A stretch of DNA of 62,263 nucleotides from SHLQ01 sp964451305 (GTDB lineage Bacteria > Actinomycetota > Acidimicrobiia > Acidimicrobiales > SHLQ01), in the NCBI GenBank assembly GCA_964451305.1, contig CAYVHV010000022.1:1-62263 (forward strand). Reading direction: 5' to 3'. Positions 23,636 to 31,773 of this stretch are shown here, in pieces. The notes under the pieces are model-generated. The model was not told the origin of the DNA. It was given only the letters and a program-made list of their open reading frames with translations, and did no database searches. A program made the translations under genes and the position numbers. Positions within the stretch are counted from its first letter, which is position 1. Every line of letters begins with the position of its first letter.

Positions 23636-23669
23636 GCCCCCGGCTGCATGGCGGAACGCAGCCGGGGGC
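23636..23669. terminator. Strong hairpin, probable bidirectional terminator
   Basis: A perfect 12-bp stem GCCCCCGGCTGC (23636-23647) / GCAGCCGGGGGC (23658-23669) with a 10-base loop lies between the small membrane gene (ends 23599) and the converging rib operon (ends 23853). On the reverse strand it is followed by GCTTTCTCTTTT, the better tract, so it may terminate the rib transcript as well. Confidence 0.7.
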
Positions 23670-23852
23670 TTCCCAGATCAGAGACGGCGGTTCTCTAATC
23701 GGGCAGTTCAACTTTAAGCCTTTTTCGTCAGCTTGAGGGGGATTATTGGCGGCTTTTGCAAGAAAACAAATATTTTCACAAACGGACTATGGGCAATGGG
23801 CACAAAGCCCGTATGCGACTAGTGCTCTGCGCCTCATGCGCGTGAAAAACTA

Positions 23853-24326
23853 TCAAAAACGCTCAGAATTGAGCGCCATTTCCACAGCAACCAATGCAGC
23901 TTCTTCCCCGACGTTATGACCGCCTCGACCTTGGCTTCGCGCCTGTGCTTGTAAAACGTTCTCGACCGTGAGTACGCCCATGCCGATCGGGACCTTTGTG
24001 GCGAGCTGAACGTCCATAATTCCCCGCCCACACTCGCCGGCGACGAGCTCATAATGGGTGGTTTCGCCCCGGATCACCGCACCGAGGACGACGATTGCAT
24101 CGACGGTTCCTGATTCGGCCAACGTGAGCGCTCCGAATGGCAGTTCAAACGCGCCGGGAACGGTGGATGAGTCAAAGTCTGTGACACCCACAGACAGCAA
24201 ACCTCGTTGTGCCCCTTCGACGAGGCGGGTCACGATGTCGATGTTCCAGCGTGTCGAGATGATCCCGACTCGTAGGTCCGAACCATCGAAGTCGATCGTC
24301 GATGCTCGGTCGTCTCCACTCGCCAT
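23853..24326 (-). CDS. ribH: 6,7-dimethyl-8-ribityllumazine synthase
   Basis: This 157-residue lumazine synthase condenses 3,4-dihydroxy-2-butanone 4-phosphate with the ribitylamino-pyrimidine, the penultimate step of riboflavin synthesis. Signature segments are IISTRWNIDIVTRLVEGA, the VPGAFELPFGA loop, VVLGAVIRGETTHYELV and PIGMGVLTVENVLQAQAR. The length is normal for the capsid-forming class. It is the last gene of the rib operon and starts one base after the ribBA stop. Confidence 0.96.
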   Translation of the reverse strand: MASGDDRASTIDFDGSDLRVGIISTRWNIDIVTRLVEGAQRGLLSVGVTDFDSSTVPGAFELPFGALTLAESGTVDAIVVLGAVIRGETTHYELVAGECGRGIMDVQLATKVPIGMGVLTVENVLQAQARSQGRGGHNVGEEAALVAVEMALNSERF

Positions 24327-24327
24327 G

Positions 24328-25611
24328 TCAGCTCTCTTTCGCTGGTGCGTCTGGTTCGTTGGTCATGATGTGGCCCATCCGGTCGCGCTTGGTTGCCAGG
24401 TAGTTGGAGTTCGCTGCGGTCGCTTCGATATCAACCGACACTCGCTCGACGATCTCAAGTCCGTACCCTTCGAGACCGCCGTACTTCGATGGGTTGTTCG
24501 TCATCAAGCGCATTGCTCGAACACCGAGATCGGCAAGGATGTTTGCCCCGACGCCGTACTCTCGAGAATCGACGGGCAAGCCCTGGGCGGTGTTTGCGTC
24601 GACGGTGTCGAGGCCTTCTTTGTCTTGCAACGAGTAGGCCCGGATTTTGTGGCTGATACCAATACCGCGTCCTTCGTGGCCACGGAGATAGACGAGCACA
24701 CCGCAGCCCTCTTCGGCGATTCTCTCCAATGCTGCGTGAAGTTGATATCCGCAGTCGCAGCGCTCGGAGGCCAGAATGTCGCCGGTGAGGCACTCCGAAT
24801 GGACACGCACGAGCGGCGCCTCACAATTCGCAACATCGCCGAGCGAGTAGGCGAGGTGTTCTTCGCCGTCGACGACCGACCGGTATGCGTGTGCCGTGAA
24901 CTCGCCGAACGCCGTTGGAATCTGTGCGTCAGCGAAGTGCTCCACCAGTTTTTCGCTCCGTCTCCGATATCGAATCAGGTCGGCGATGGAGATCAGTTTC
25001 AGTCCATGCTCATCAGCGAACTCGCGGCATTCTGAGAGACGTTTCATCGTCCCGTCATCGTTGACGATCTCGCAGAGCGCTCCGACCAGTGGGCGTCCGG
25101 TCATTCGACAGAGGTCGATCGCAGCTTCGGTGTGTCCAGCGCGTTTGAGTACTCCGCCGGCGCGAGCTCTCAGCGGAAAGATGTGGCCCGGTCGAGCAAA
25201 CTCACCGGCGACCGAATCATCGCTCGCCATTGCACGAATGGTTCGAGCTCGATCGCCAGCGGAGATTCCCGTGGTACTTCCTTCGATAAGGTCGACGGTC
25301 ACGGTGAAGGCGGTGTGATGCGACTCGGTGTTCTCAGTCACCATCAACGGCAAGCGAAGCTCATCGGCATGTTCGTCGGTGAGCGGCGCACAGATCACGC
25401 CGCTCGTATGACGGATCATGAATGCCATCTGGTCTTCGGTGATGGAGTCTCCTGCGATGATGAGGTCGCCCTCGTTCTCGCGGTCCTCGTCGTCGACGAC
25501 GACGAGAAACTCGCCGCGACCGAATGCCTCGAGAGCGTCCTCTATTGGATCGAGCATCGATTGGCGGGTCGGGGTGTCTACCGATTGGTCTGGTGCTGAA
25601 GTTGTGCTCAT
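24328..25611 (-). CDS. ribBA: Bifunctional DHBP synthase / GTP cyclohydrolase II
   Basis: This 427-residue fusion has an N-terminal domain (about 18-220) that makes 3,4-dihydroxy-2-butanone 4-phosphate from ribulose 5-phosphate; DDEDRENEGDLI is its acidic metal site. The C-terminal domain (about 225-425) opens GTP to start the pyrimidine branch. Its zinc ligands are in ECLTGDILASERCDCGY, and RGHEGRGIG is the catalytic loop. The start overlaps the ribE stop by 4 bp. Together with ribE and ribH this operon lacks only the deaminase/reductase and phosphatase steps. Confidence 0.96.
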   Translation of the reverse strand: MSTTSAPDQSVDTPTRQSMLDPIEDALEAFGRGEFLVVVDDEDRENEGDLIIAGDSITEDQMAFMIRHTSGVICAPLTDEHADELRLPLMVTENTESHHTAFTVTVDLIEGSTTGISAGDRARTIRAMASDDSVAGEFARPGHIFPLRARAGGVLKRAGHTEAAIDLCRMTGRPLVGALCEIVNDDGTMKRLSECREFADEHGLKLISIADLIRYRRRSEKLVEHFADAQIPTAFGEFTAHAYRSVVDGEEHLAYSLGDVANCEAPLVRVHSECLTGDILASERCDCGYQLHAALERIAEEGCGVLVYLRGHEGRGIGISHKIRAYSLQDKEGLDTVDANTAQGLPVDSREYGVGANILADLGVRAMRLMTNNPSKYGGLEGYGLEIVERVSVDIEATAANSNYLATKRDRMGHIMTNEPDAPAKES

Positions 25612-26210
25612 GAGAGGTCTCGCAATTCGAGTTGACGTTCGACGTATTTGGCGAGGACGTCCACCTCGATGTTGACAGTGTCACCAACGCTGCGTTTGCC
25701 GAGCGTTGTGACCTCGGCGGTGTGTGGGATAACCGCTATCGAAAATTCGTCCTCGGAGAGCGAGGCGATCGTGAGGCTGATCCCATCGACGGTGATCGAG
25801 CCCTTCTCCACAACGTATGGAGCAAGATCTGCTCCGAGAGCAAAGTGATACCGCCACGAGTCATCGTCGTAGGAATCAATCCTCGTGATCGTGGTCGTAG
25901 CATCCACATGACCTTGCACGATGTGACCACCAAGCCGGTCCGACGCTCGAACCGAACGTTCGAGATTGACCGGCGAGCCCGAAGCGAGCGTGCCTAAGTT
26001 CGTTCGTTCCATCGTCTCTGGGACTGCATGGACCGTCAGGCTCGCATCATCGAAATCGACGGCGGTCAAGCAGACGCCGTTGATGGCGATCGATGCGCCC
26101 ATCTCTATGTCAGTGGTGACGGTGGATGCGCGAATGCGCAACCGGATACCGTCACCGTCAGGGACGAGATCAGCGACATCGCCAATCTCCTCCACCAAAC
26201 CGGTGAACAT
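25608..26210 (-). CDS. ribE: Riboflavin synthase, alpha chain
   Basis: This 200-residue enzyme dismutates two lumazines into riboflavin. It has the internal duplication typical of the trimeric class: MFTGLVEEIG... with SIAINGVCLTAVDFDD in the first half and GHIVQGHVDATTTI... with SITVDGISLTIASL in the second. The start is ATG 26210 (MFTGLVEE is the near-invariant N-terminus); the upstream open frame to 26276 is riboswitch sequence. It is the first gene of ribE-ribBA-ribH, under the FMN riboswitch immediately upstream. Confidence 0.96.
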   Translation of the reverse strand: MFTGLVEEIGDVADLVPDGDGIRLRIRASTVTTDIEMGASIAINGVCLTAVDFDDASLTVHAVPETMERTNLGTLASGSPVNLERSVRASDRLGGHIVQGHVDATTTITRIDSYDDDSWRYHFALGADLAPYVVEKGSITVDGISLTIASLSEDEFSIAVIPHTAEVTTLGKRSVGDTVNIEVDVLAKYVERQLELRDLS

Positions 26211-26213
26211 GGT

Positions 26214-26358
26214 TTCTCCTCTCCCATCCGGACTTTGACCGTCGGCCCAGGAATCACACCTGCTCAGCTGCACCATGGTTTCCCATGGCCGCTCGTGGGC
26301 TCGTCGTTCGAAATGAACGCATCACCACCGGTTAGGACTTTCACCTACCCTGAGGAAT
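26214..26358 (-). ncRNA. FMN riboswitch (RFN element)
   Basis: Read on the reverse strand, the conserved RFN blocks occur in order: AGGGTAGGTGAAAGTCC, ACCGGTGGT, GCCCACGAGCG, GCAGGTGTGATTCCTG and AAAGTCCGGATGGGAGAG. The closing P1 helix pairs UUCCUC (26357-26352) with GAGGAG (26221-26216), which is also the Shine-Dalgarno sequence of ribE, 5 nt before its ATG. FMN binding should therefore hide the ribosome site of ribE directly. Confidence 0.93.
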
Positions 26359-26417
26359 ATGTAGTTGTCTTCCCTGGCCCGTGACCGGGCTCAGGCTGAA
26401 ATATTTATCTAGACAAC

Positions 26418-26462
26418 AGCGTGCCGCGGAGTTACGCGTTCGCGCAACCCCAGCGGCACGCT
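26418..26462 (-). terminator. Hairpin after the Kbp-like gene
   Basis: A perfect 10-bp stem, AGCGTGCCGC (26418-26427) with GCGGCACGCT (26453-26462), lies 52 bp past the stop of the Kbp-like gene on the reverse strand and before the riboswitch promoter region. The following reverse-strand sequence TGTTGTCTAG is only weakly T-rich. Confidence 0.5.
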
Positions 26463-26513
26463 GGAATCGACTCTCTTTTTCATCGAGCTCCGAAGAACTC
26501 GTGTGAGCTGGAC

Positions 26514-27098
26514 CTACGGAATTCGCAGGACCTGACCTGGGTAAATCTTGTCCGGGTCGGAAAGCATTGGCTTGTTGGCTTCGAAGATGTCGGGGTAGCG
26601 GTTGCCGTCGCCGTAGGCGGCGGTTGCGATTGCCCAGAGCGTGTCACCGGGTTCGACGGTGTACATCTCAGAGTCGGCGCCATCGTCGCTCGCGACGGTA
26701 AGGCTCTCATCGACTTGCGCAATGCCTTCGACATTGCCGATCAAGAGTATGACCTTCTCTTTGGTTGCCGAATCGGCAGCTTCACCATCGATGAAGGCCG
26801 TGCCATCGTCGTAGCGAATGTCGAGGCCTGAAACGGAGAGGTCCATGTCGCGCACGTACTTCTCGAGCTCGGTTGACTTACGAGCTTCGGCACGCTTCTC
26901 TGCATTCTCCGCAGAGCGCTTTGCTGCTGCTCTTGCCTTAATGCGCTCGCGTGCAGCGTTGCGCTTCTTTGCGATCTCTGCGATCTTCTTGTCGTTTTCT
27001 GCCTTGTCGATCGCCGCCTCTTCGGCTGCGATTTCATCGGTGCTCTTGCCGATCCCGATCTTGGCTCCTGCGTTTCGAACGAAGTCGAAAATGCCCAT
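26514..27098 (-). CDS. BON-LysM protein related to potassium-binding protein Kbp (YgaU)
   Basis: This 194-residue protein begins MGIFDFVRNAGAKIG, very close to the Kbp start. A BON domain follows (about 85-140: DLDIRYDDGTAFIDGEAAD-type strand order, VILLIGNVEGIAQVDE), then a LysM domain (about 145-194: MYTVEPGDTLWAIATAAYG to KIYPGQVLRIP). E. coli Kbp, a cytosolic K+ sensor, is 149 residues. Here an extra ~45-residue Ala/Lys/Arg/Glu-rich coiled coil (about 25-75) separates the N-terminal segment from the BON domain. There is no signal peptide, so it should be cytosolic despite the LysM fold. Confidence 0.85.
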   Translation of the reverse strand: MGIFDFVRNAGAKIGIGKSTDEIAAEEAAIDKAENDKKIAEIAKKRNAARERIKARAAAKRSAENAEKRAEARKSTELEKYVRDMDLSVSGLDIRYDDGTAFIDGEAADSATKEKVILLIGNVEGIAQVDESLTVASDDGADSEMYTVEPGDTLWAIATAAYGDGNRYPDIFEANKPMLSDPDKIYPGQVLRIP

Positions 27099-27251
27099 TG
27101 CTGTACTCCTCGTAGATGCCGGAGCGCCACTATGACCCTCCGCAGTTCCGCCTGGCCGAGATTCACGGCCGAAACGATGTTTAGCAGACGCTACGACCGC
27201 GCAACAGCAACTACGTCATCGGCCTAACGAGCCGACATCATTTCGTCGCAC

Positions 27252-28793
27252 TTACTGGTAGGAGACGAAGTCGGGAACCGGGTTCGAGGTGAAGGAGAGG
27301 ACCTCTGCTGGCTGATAGATGTTCCGGTCCTCGTCGATGAAGAGTTTGAAGCCGTTGTAGAACGGCTCATCGACGTGGATGCGTGAATACGTCGCTTGTT
27401 TCTCGGAGCGCCCGCCGAACCCGTCGGCGTGAATGACCGTCGCGAGGCCAGGTCGATCGATGAGGTCTTCGCGGTTGGTGATCATCCGTTCTTGGAACTG
27501 ATGAATCATGAAGATCTTCTCAGGAAGGTCATTCTCGAGGGTGAGGTCCGACAGCCAAGCCGACACCTGGTTGACCTCGGCTGCGCTCACTTGACCGACC
27601 ACTTGGCCAGGGCGCTGGGTTGGTCCCATCCGCCATTCTGGGTCGAGCGCCAAGCCGACGTGCGGCCGCAGGAGGAGGGACTCATAGCGCACCGACTCGG
27701 TGAGGAAATCACTGCGGCCGGGCTGGATATCGAGGATGACGTACACGCCCGCTTTTTCGGCGATATCGATCCATTCTTCGACCTCGTCGAGCTCTGACGG
27801 ATGGCTGAAGTTTCCGTCGCCGCCGGCCGATGCTTGAGCCACCGTCACGATCATCTCGAAAGCTCCGATCGCTGGCCGGCCGGGTTCGCTGAACGGGGCG
27901 GCAGCCGCTTGCACACGAGTGACCGCCGCCTCGGGGCCGGTCTCACCGAGCACGCCAAGCCTCGAGGTCACGTGGCTGCCGTAGTTGGCGATCACCCGCT
28001 GATCCTCAAACACTCGATCGGGCCACGGTGCAGCATCTGGAGTCCGGGGAGGCAACCGGTTCGATGCTGCCGAGATGTCCGCCAGTCGAGTCGTGCCGTC
28101 TTGGCCAACAAAGGCGAGCGCGACGATCTTGCCAAACCGCTCGACGGGTTGGTCTGGTACGAGCGAGATGGTCTGTTCAAAGGCGCGCACTCGGACTTGG
28201 CCCGATACTTCTTGTCCACCGATGCTGACGGTCAGAGATGTCGCATCGGTTGTTTCGAACGCCTCATCGAGCTCGAATGCGAATCGGGTGATGTCTCCTG
28301 CGTTGTTGGTGTGCAGCACGATCTCTCGAACGCCGAGACCGTCCGGGTCATAGTCCGCGCGGTCGAGCAGCTCATCGGCCAATCCTTGACGCGCAAGCCG
28401 CAGGCTCAGTTGGCTATTCGCGAGACGTCGACGGGTATCGGTGAACTCCGAATCGGTCGGTGACCGCCCGAGGACCTGCCTATAGACGGCGTTGACGAAG
28501 TCTCCCCGAGTCGCGCCGACGTGTTCAAAGAACGCACGCGATCCGAGCACCCGGGCTCGGACATCGTTTTCGTCTTGGCCAACGCCGAAGCGGGGCACGA
28601 ACCGATCGAGCTCGCTGGTCGTCGCCCGCCGACCCAAGAAGTCTTGGTAGATGCGATGTACCGCATTTATCTCGGCTGAATCGCTGTTGAGGCTGGGCGA
28701 TTGCGCCCCTGCCTGCTGCGATATGCCCTGACTAATACCCGCGCCCACCAAACAGATGAACGCCACGACCAAAACCTGGAGCGAACGTTTCAT
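27252..28793 (-). CDS. Secreted DUF4214-domain protein with TIM-barrel-like C-terminus
   Basis: This 513-residue exported protein has a signal peptide over 1-30 (MKRSLQVLVVAFICLVGAG...). Two DUF4214-type units follow (about 45-110: HRIYQDFLGRRATTSELDRF and VNAVYRQVLGRSPTDSEF), a fold often seen in extracellular or glycan-related proteins. The C-terminal ~280 residues (FEMIVTVAQASAGGDGNFSH, AEKAGVYVILDIQPG, GLALDPEWRMG, EKIFMIHQFQERMI) alternate strands and helices like a glycoside-hydrolase-type barrel, with acidic residues at strand ends. No enzyme activity is assigned. ATG 28793 fits the signal peptide; no Shine-Dalgarno precedes it. Confidence 0.8.
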   Translation of the reverse strand: MKRSLQVLVVAFICLVGAGISQGISQQAGAQSPSLNSDSAEINAVHRIYQDFLGRRATTSELDRFVPRFGVGQDENDVRARVLGSRAFFEHVGATRGDFVNAVYRQVLGRSPTDSEFTDTRRRLANSQLSLRLARQGLADELLDRADYDPDGLGVREIVLHTNNAGDITRFAFELDEAFETTDATSLTVSIGGQEVSGQVRVRAFEQTISLVPDQPVERFGKIVALAFVGQDGTTRLADISAASNRLPPRTPDAAPWPDRVFEDQRVIANYGSHVTSRLGVLGETGPEAAVTRVQAAAAPFSEPGRPAIGAFEMIVTVAQASAGGDGNFSHPSELDEVEEWIDIAEKAGVYVILDIQPGRSDFLTESVRYESLLLRPHVGLALDPEWRMGPTQRPGQVVGQVSAAEVNQVSAWLSDLTLENDLPEKIFMIHQFQERMITNREDLIDRPGLATVIHADGFGGRSEKQATYSRIHVDEPFYNGFKLFIDEDRNIYQPAEVLSFTSNPVPDFVSYQ

Positions 28794-28926
28794 GGGCGGA
28801 GGATAGGAGATCGTGTGAGGATCTCTCGTGCCGGAAACCGCGGAGCGTGGAGATTGCAAGCAAAACGTCACAAACGCTCCGCCTACTCACCGGTAACTGG
28901 GTGGATATACCACTACGATCAAGCGC

Positions 28927-29637
28927 ATGCCCGAAACACTGTCTCCCGAGGTTCTCACGGACGAAGATCCTCAACTGGGTACCGCAGTGCTTCGAAGTCA
29001 AGGCCACGGCAAACCCACGTTTCGTGGACTGCTGCACCTACTAGCGTTCTCGAGTGCACTCACGCTCGCTCCCATTCTGATCGTTGTCACTCCCGGAATC
29101 GCCGACCGGTTTATCGTGGCCACCTACGCGCTCTCGATCGTCGGCCTCTTTGGTGTGAGCGCCATGTATCACCGCGTGAACTGGGGCGAACGTGCTGCAT
29201 CTCGGGTTCGAAAGCTCGACCATTCGATGATCTTCATCGCTACGGCAGCGACGCACACACCGATCGCGCTCATCGCGTTACCACCACGACCTGGCTGGAT
29301 TCTGTTCGGCTTCGTCTGGGGTGGAGCGCTTCTCGGGATCATCGGCCGAGTCGCGTTCTCCAATGCTCCGTATTGGATGGTGGCGATGCCCTATCTCATC
29401 GTCGGATGGTCATCGCTATTTGTGGTGAACCACATTTGGAGCTCGCTCCACCTCGCTGGATTCATCCTGCTGCTGGTCGGAGGGTTTCTCTACACCGCAG
29501 GCGCCATCATCTATGCGCTGCATCGGCCGAACCCGTGGCCACGTCACTTTGGCTATCACGAGATCTTCCACGCACTCACCGTCGCGGCCGCAGCGTGTCA
29601 CTACGTGACGATCGCCTTCTTTCTCCGACCGGCATAG
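28927..29637 (+). CDS. Hemolysin III / PAQR family membrane protein
   Basis: This 236-residue seven-helix membrane protein of the hemolysin III (YqfA/PAQR) group has the zinc-site pattern: SAMYHR after helix 2, KLDHSMIF in helix 3 and HFGYHEIFHALTV near the C-terminus. The His and Asp residues correspond to the PAQR metal ligands. PAQR relatives act as lipid hydrolases or sensors; the bacterial role is poorly defined and haemolysis is not implied. It is divergent from the DUF4214 gene and converges on ogt with 4 bp between. Confidence 0.9.
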   Translation: MPETLSPEVLTDEDPQLGTAVLRSQGHGKPTFRGLLHLLAFSSALTLAPILIVVTPGIADRFIVATYALSIVGLFGVSAMYHRVNWGERAASRVRKLDHSMIFIATAATHTPIALIALPPRPGWILFGFVWGGALLGIIGRVAFSNAPYWMVAMPYLIVGWSSLFVVNHIWSSLHLAGFILLLVGGFLYTAGAIIYALHRPNPWPRHFGYHEIFHALTVAAAACHYVTIAFFLRPA

Positions 29638-29641
29638 ACCC

Positions 29642-30172
29642 CTACGACTCAAAGTCGAAGGTGCCAGCTGGTTGCTCGTGCTCGAGCAGCCAGCGCTTTG
29701 CATCGAGGCCACCAGCAAACCCGGCGAGCTTTCCCGAACTCGCAACAAGGCGGTGGCAGGGCACCACGATCGAGATCGGGTTTCGACCCGTGGCTGCTCC
29801 AACCGCGCGCGATGCGTTCGGCTTTCCGAGTTCGGCTGCTAGCTCTCCGTAGGACATCGTCTCACCGTGCGCGATTCCTCGCAGTGCCGCCCAGACGTCC
29901 TGTTGAAAGTCGGTTCCGACGAGGTCGAGCGGAAGATCAAACTCAGCTCGAGCCCCGTGCAAGTACTCGTCGAGTTGGGTGGTCGTGTCGTCGATGATCG
30001 GGTGGCTGCCAGATGTGACCTTCTCAGCAAAGGTCACCCGGCCATCCTTTTCGACCGGCCAGAGCACCGCTCGTAGACCTGCGTCGGAGGCCACGATCGT
30101 GAGTTCACCCACGGGGCTTTCCATGGTCGCGGAGACCAAGGTTTCGGGCGTTGTAGTTTGCTCTGTTGTCAT
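29642..30172 (-). CDS. ogt: Methylated-DNA--protein-cysteine methyltransferase
   Basis: This 176-residue suicide repair protein transfers methyl groups from O6-methylguanine to its cysteine. The active-site motif is VVPCHRLV, preceded by the GETMSYGELAAELGKPNASRAVGAA helix-turn-helix and followed by KLAGFAGGLDAKRWLLEHE. A variable N-terminal domain occupies residues 1-85. Its start overlaps the stop of the Ada-AlkA gene by 4 bp (30169-30172), so both are made from one transcript. Confidence 0.95.
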   Translation of the reverse strand: MTTEQTTTPETLVSATMESPVGELTIVASDAGLRAVLWPVEKDGRVTFAEKVTSGSHPIIDDTTTQLDEYLHGARAEFDLPLDLVGTDFQQDVWAALRGIAHGETMSYGELAAELGKPNASRAVGAATGRNPISIVVPCHRLVASSGKLAGFAGGLDAKRWLLEHEQPAGTFDFES

Positions 30173-31677
30173 GGCGTTATCTCTCGGTCACGAGTGGCCC
30201 ACAACGTACAGGCCACATATGAGCGCCACGGCGCCCAATCGGATGTGTTGACGACTGCAAGTTCGTTCAGGCGTCGTTTGATGACGAGGTCTGAGCCCAA
30301 CATCACGTCAGGATCACGTAGCGCTCGCATCGCAATCACGTCGGCGGTCCACGGGCCGATGCCGGGGAGAGCGAGAAGCTGGTCGCGGATCTCGGTGCGA
30401 TCGACTCCGACGTCGATGATGAGATCGCCGCTGCTCACCGCTGTGGCGAGTGCTCGGATGGTCGTTGCTCGGCGGCTGGTCAGACCGATCGAGTCGAGAT
30501 CGAGTTCGGCGAGTTCTTCGGCCGTCGGAAACACGATTCGATCCGATCCAACCGTGGCGTTATGGGCGTCGACGAGTCGTCCGAGCAGAGTTCGCGCTCC
30601 TGCGACCGAGATCTGCTGGCCAACGATCGCTGACACGGCAGCCTCGAATCCGTCTGCCGCACCCGGCACGCCAACCCCTGGACGTGCAGCAAAGAACGGC
30701 GCGAGGTGACGGTCACCCGCGAAGTGCTCGGCGATCAGTTGTGGGTCTGCGTCGAGGTCGAACATTGCCCGTACCTTCGCGATTGCGTCGGCGAGGTCTG
30801 CGATGTTGTCGAGAGAAAACCGAGCGTGGATGCCAGGGCGATCCGGGTCGATCCGCCCGTTCGTCGTCACCACCACGGTGCCGGTTCCGTTCGGGAGTGA
30901 GAGTGTTCGTTCAAAGAGGTGTGTGGGTTCACCGGAGAGATCACCGGTACTGGTGACTCCAGGGATGCCGTGGCCACGGTGGAATGCGAACATCCAGTCG
31001 AGGTCGACGGGCCAACGAGCCGGCAGCCACAGCGTGAGGTCGACCGTCGTGGAAGTCCCATCGGCTGACATTGCTGCACCCTTTTGTGCAGACGTAGCCA
31101 ACGCACGCAGCTCGCTCGGGGTTCGGTCATACACCGCACGTATGGTGTCGTTGAATTGACGCACACTCGAGAAGCCCGATGCAAAGGCGACGTCGGTGAT
31201 CGGCAATGTCGATGTCTCGATCAGGATGCGGGCGAGGTTGGCCCGTTGCGCCCGAGCGAGGGCGAGGGGGCTCGCTCCGACCGCTTCGGTGAGGATCCGA
31301 TGGAGGTGGCGTTCGCTTATATGAAGCGCTTCGGCGACCCCGCCAACACCGAGCCGGTCGATGTCGCCGCGTTCGATTCGTCTCATTGCTCGACCGACCA
31401 GGTCGCCGCGGAGATCCCACTCGGGTGTGCCCGGGCTGGCGTCGGGTTGGCATCGCTTGCACGAGCGCAATCCCGCCGCTTGCGCAGCGGCCGCCGTTGG
31501 AAAAAAGCGGACGTTCTTTCGCAGGGGTCGAACCGGTGCTGGACAGCTCGGGCGACAGTAGATGCCCGTGGAGGTAATACCCGCGATGAACTGCCCGTCG
31601 AATCGCCGGTCGCGGCTAATGAGCGCCTCGTAGCACTGCGTCTCGTCGAAGAGAAGTGGAGGCGTGCCGGTTGACAT
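30169..31677 (-). CDS. Ada regulator - AlkA 3-methyladenine glycosylase fusion
   Basis: This 502-residue fusion has four parts. Residues 1-80 are the Ada N-terminal zinc domain, with Cys41, Cys45, Cys73 and Cys76 (YCRPSC and CKRC); Cys41 would accept methyl phosphotriesters. Residues ~90-195 are an AraC-type HTH pair (GVAEALHISERHLHRIL, ITDVAFASGFSSVRQF). Residues ~210-320 form the AlkA N-domain. Residues ~325-500 are an HhH-GPD glycosylase with LPGIGPWTADVIA and the catalytic Asp in GSDLVIKRR. It senses and repairs alkylation and probably activates its own operon. The Ada C-terminal methyltransferase is missing but supplied by ogt next door. Start ATG 31677. Confidence 0.93.
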   Translation of the reverse strand: MSTGTPPLLFDETQCYEALISRDRRFDGQFIAGITSTGIYCRPSCPAPVRPLRKNVRFFPTAAAAQAAGLRSCKRCQPDASPGTPEWDLRGDLVGRAMRRIERGDIDRLGVGGVAEALHISERHLHRILTEAVGASPLALARAQRANLARILIETSTLPITDVAFASGFSSVRQFNDTIRAVYDRTPSELRALATSAQKGAAMSADGTSTTVDLTLWLPARWPVDLDWMFAFHRGHGIPGVTSTGDLSGEPTHLFERTLSLPNGTGTVVVTTNGRIDPDRPGIHARFSLDNIADLADAIAKVRAMFDLDADPQLIAEHFAGDRHLAPFFAARPGVGVPGAADGFEAAVSAIVGQQISVAGARTLLGRLVDAHNATVGSDRIVFPTAEELAELDLDSIGLTSRRATTIRALATAVSSGDLIIDVGVDRTEIRDQLLALPGIGPWTADVIAMRALRDPDVMLGSDLVIKRRLNELAVVNTSDWAPWRSYVACTLWATRDREITP

Positions 31678-31773
31678 AGTCCAAGTCTGCCGGAAGACCT
31701 GGATGAGCACTAGCGGTTTTCAGACGTCCAAAGCAAGGGGCGTGGTATGCAATCAAAATCGACGCGGCGCTTC

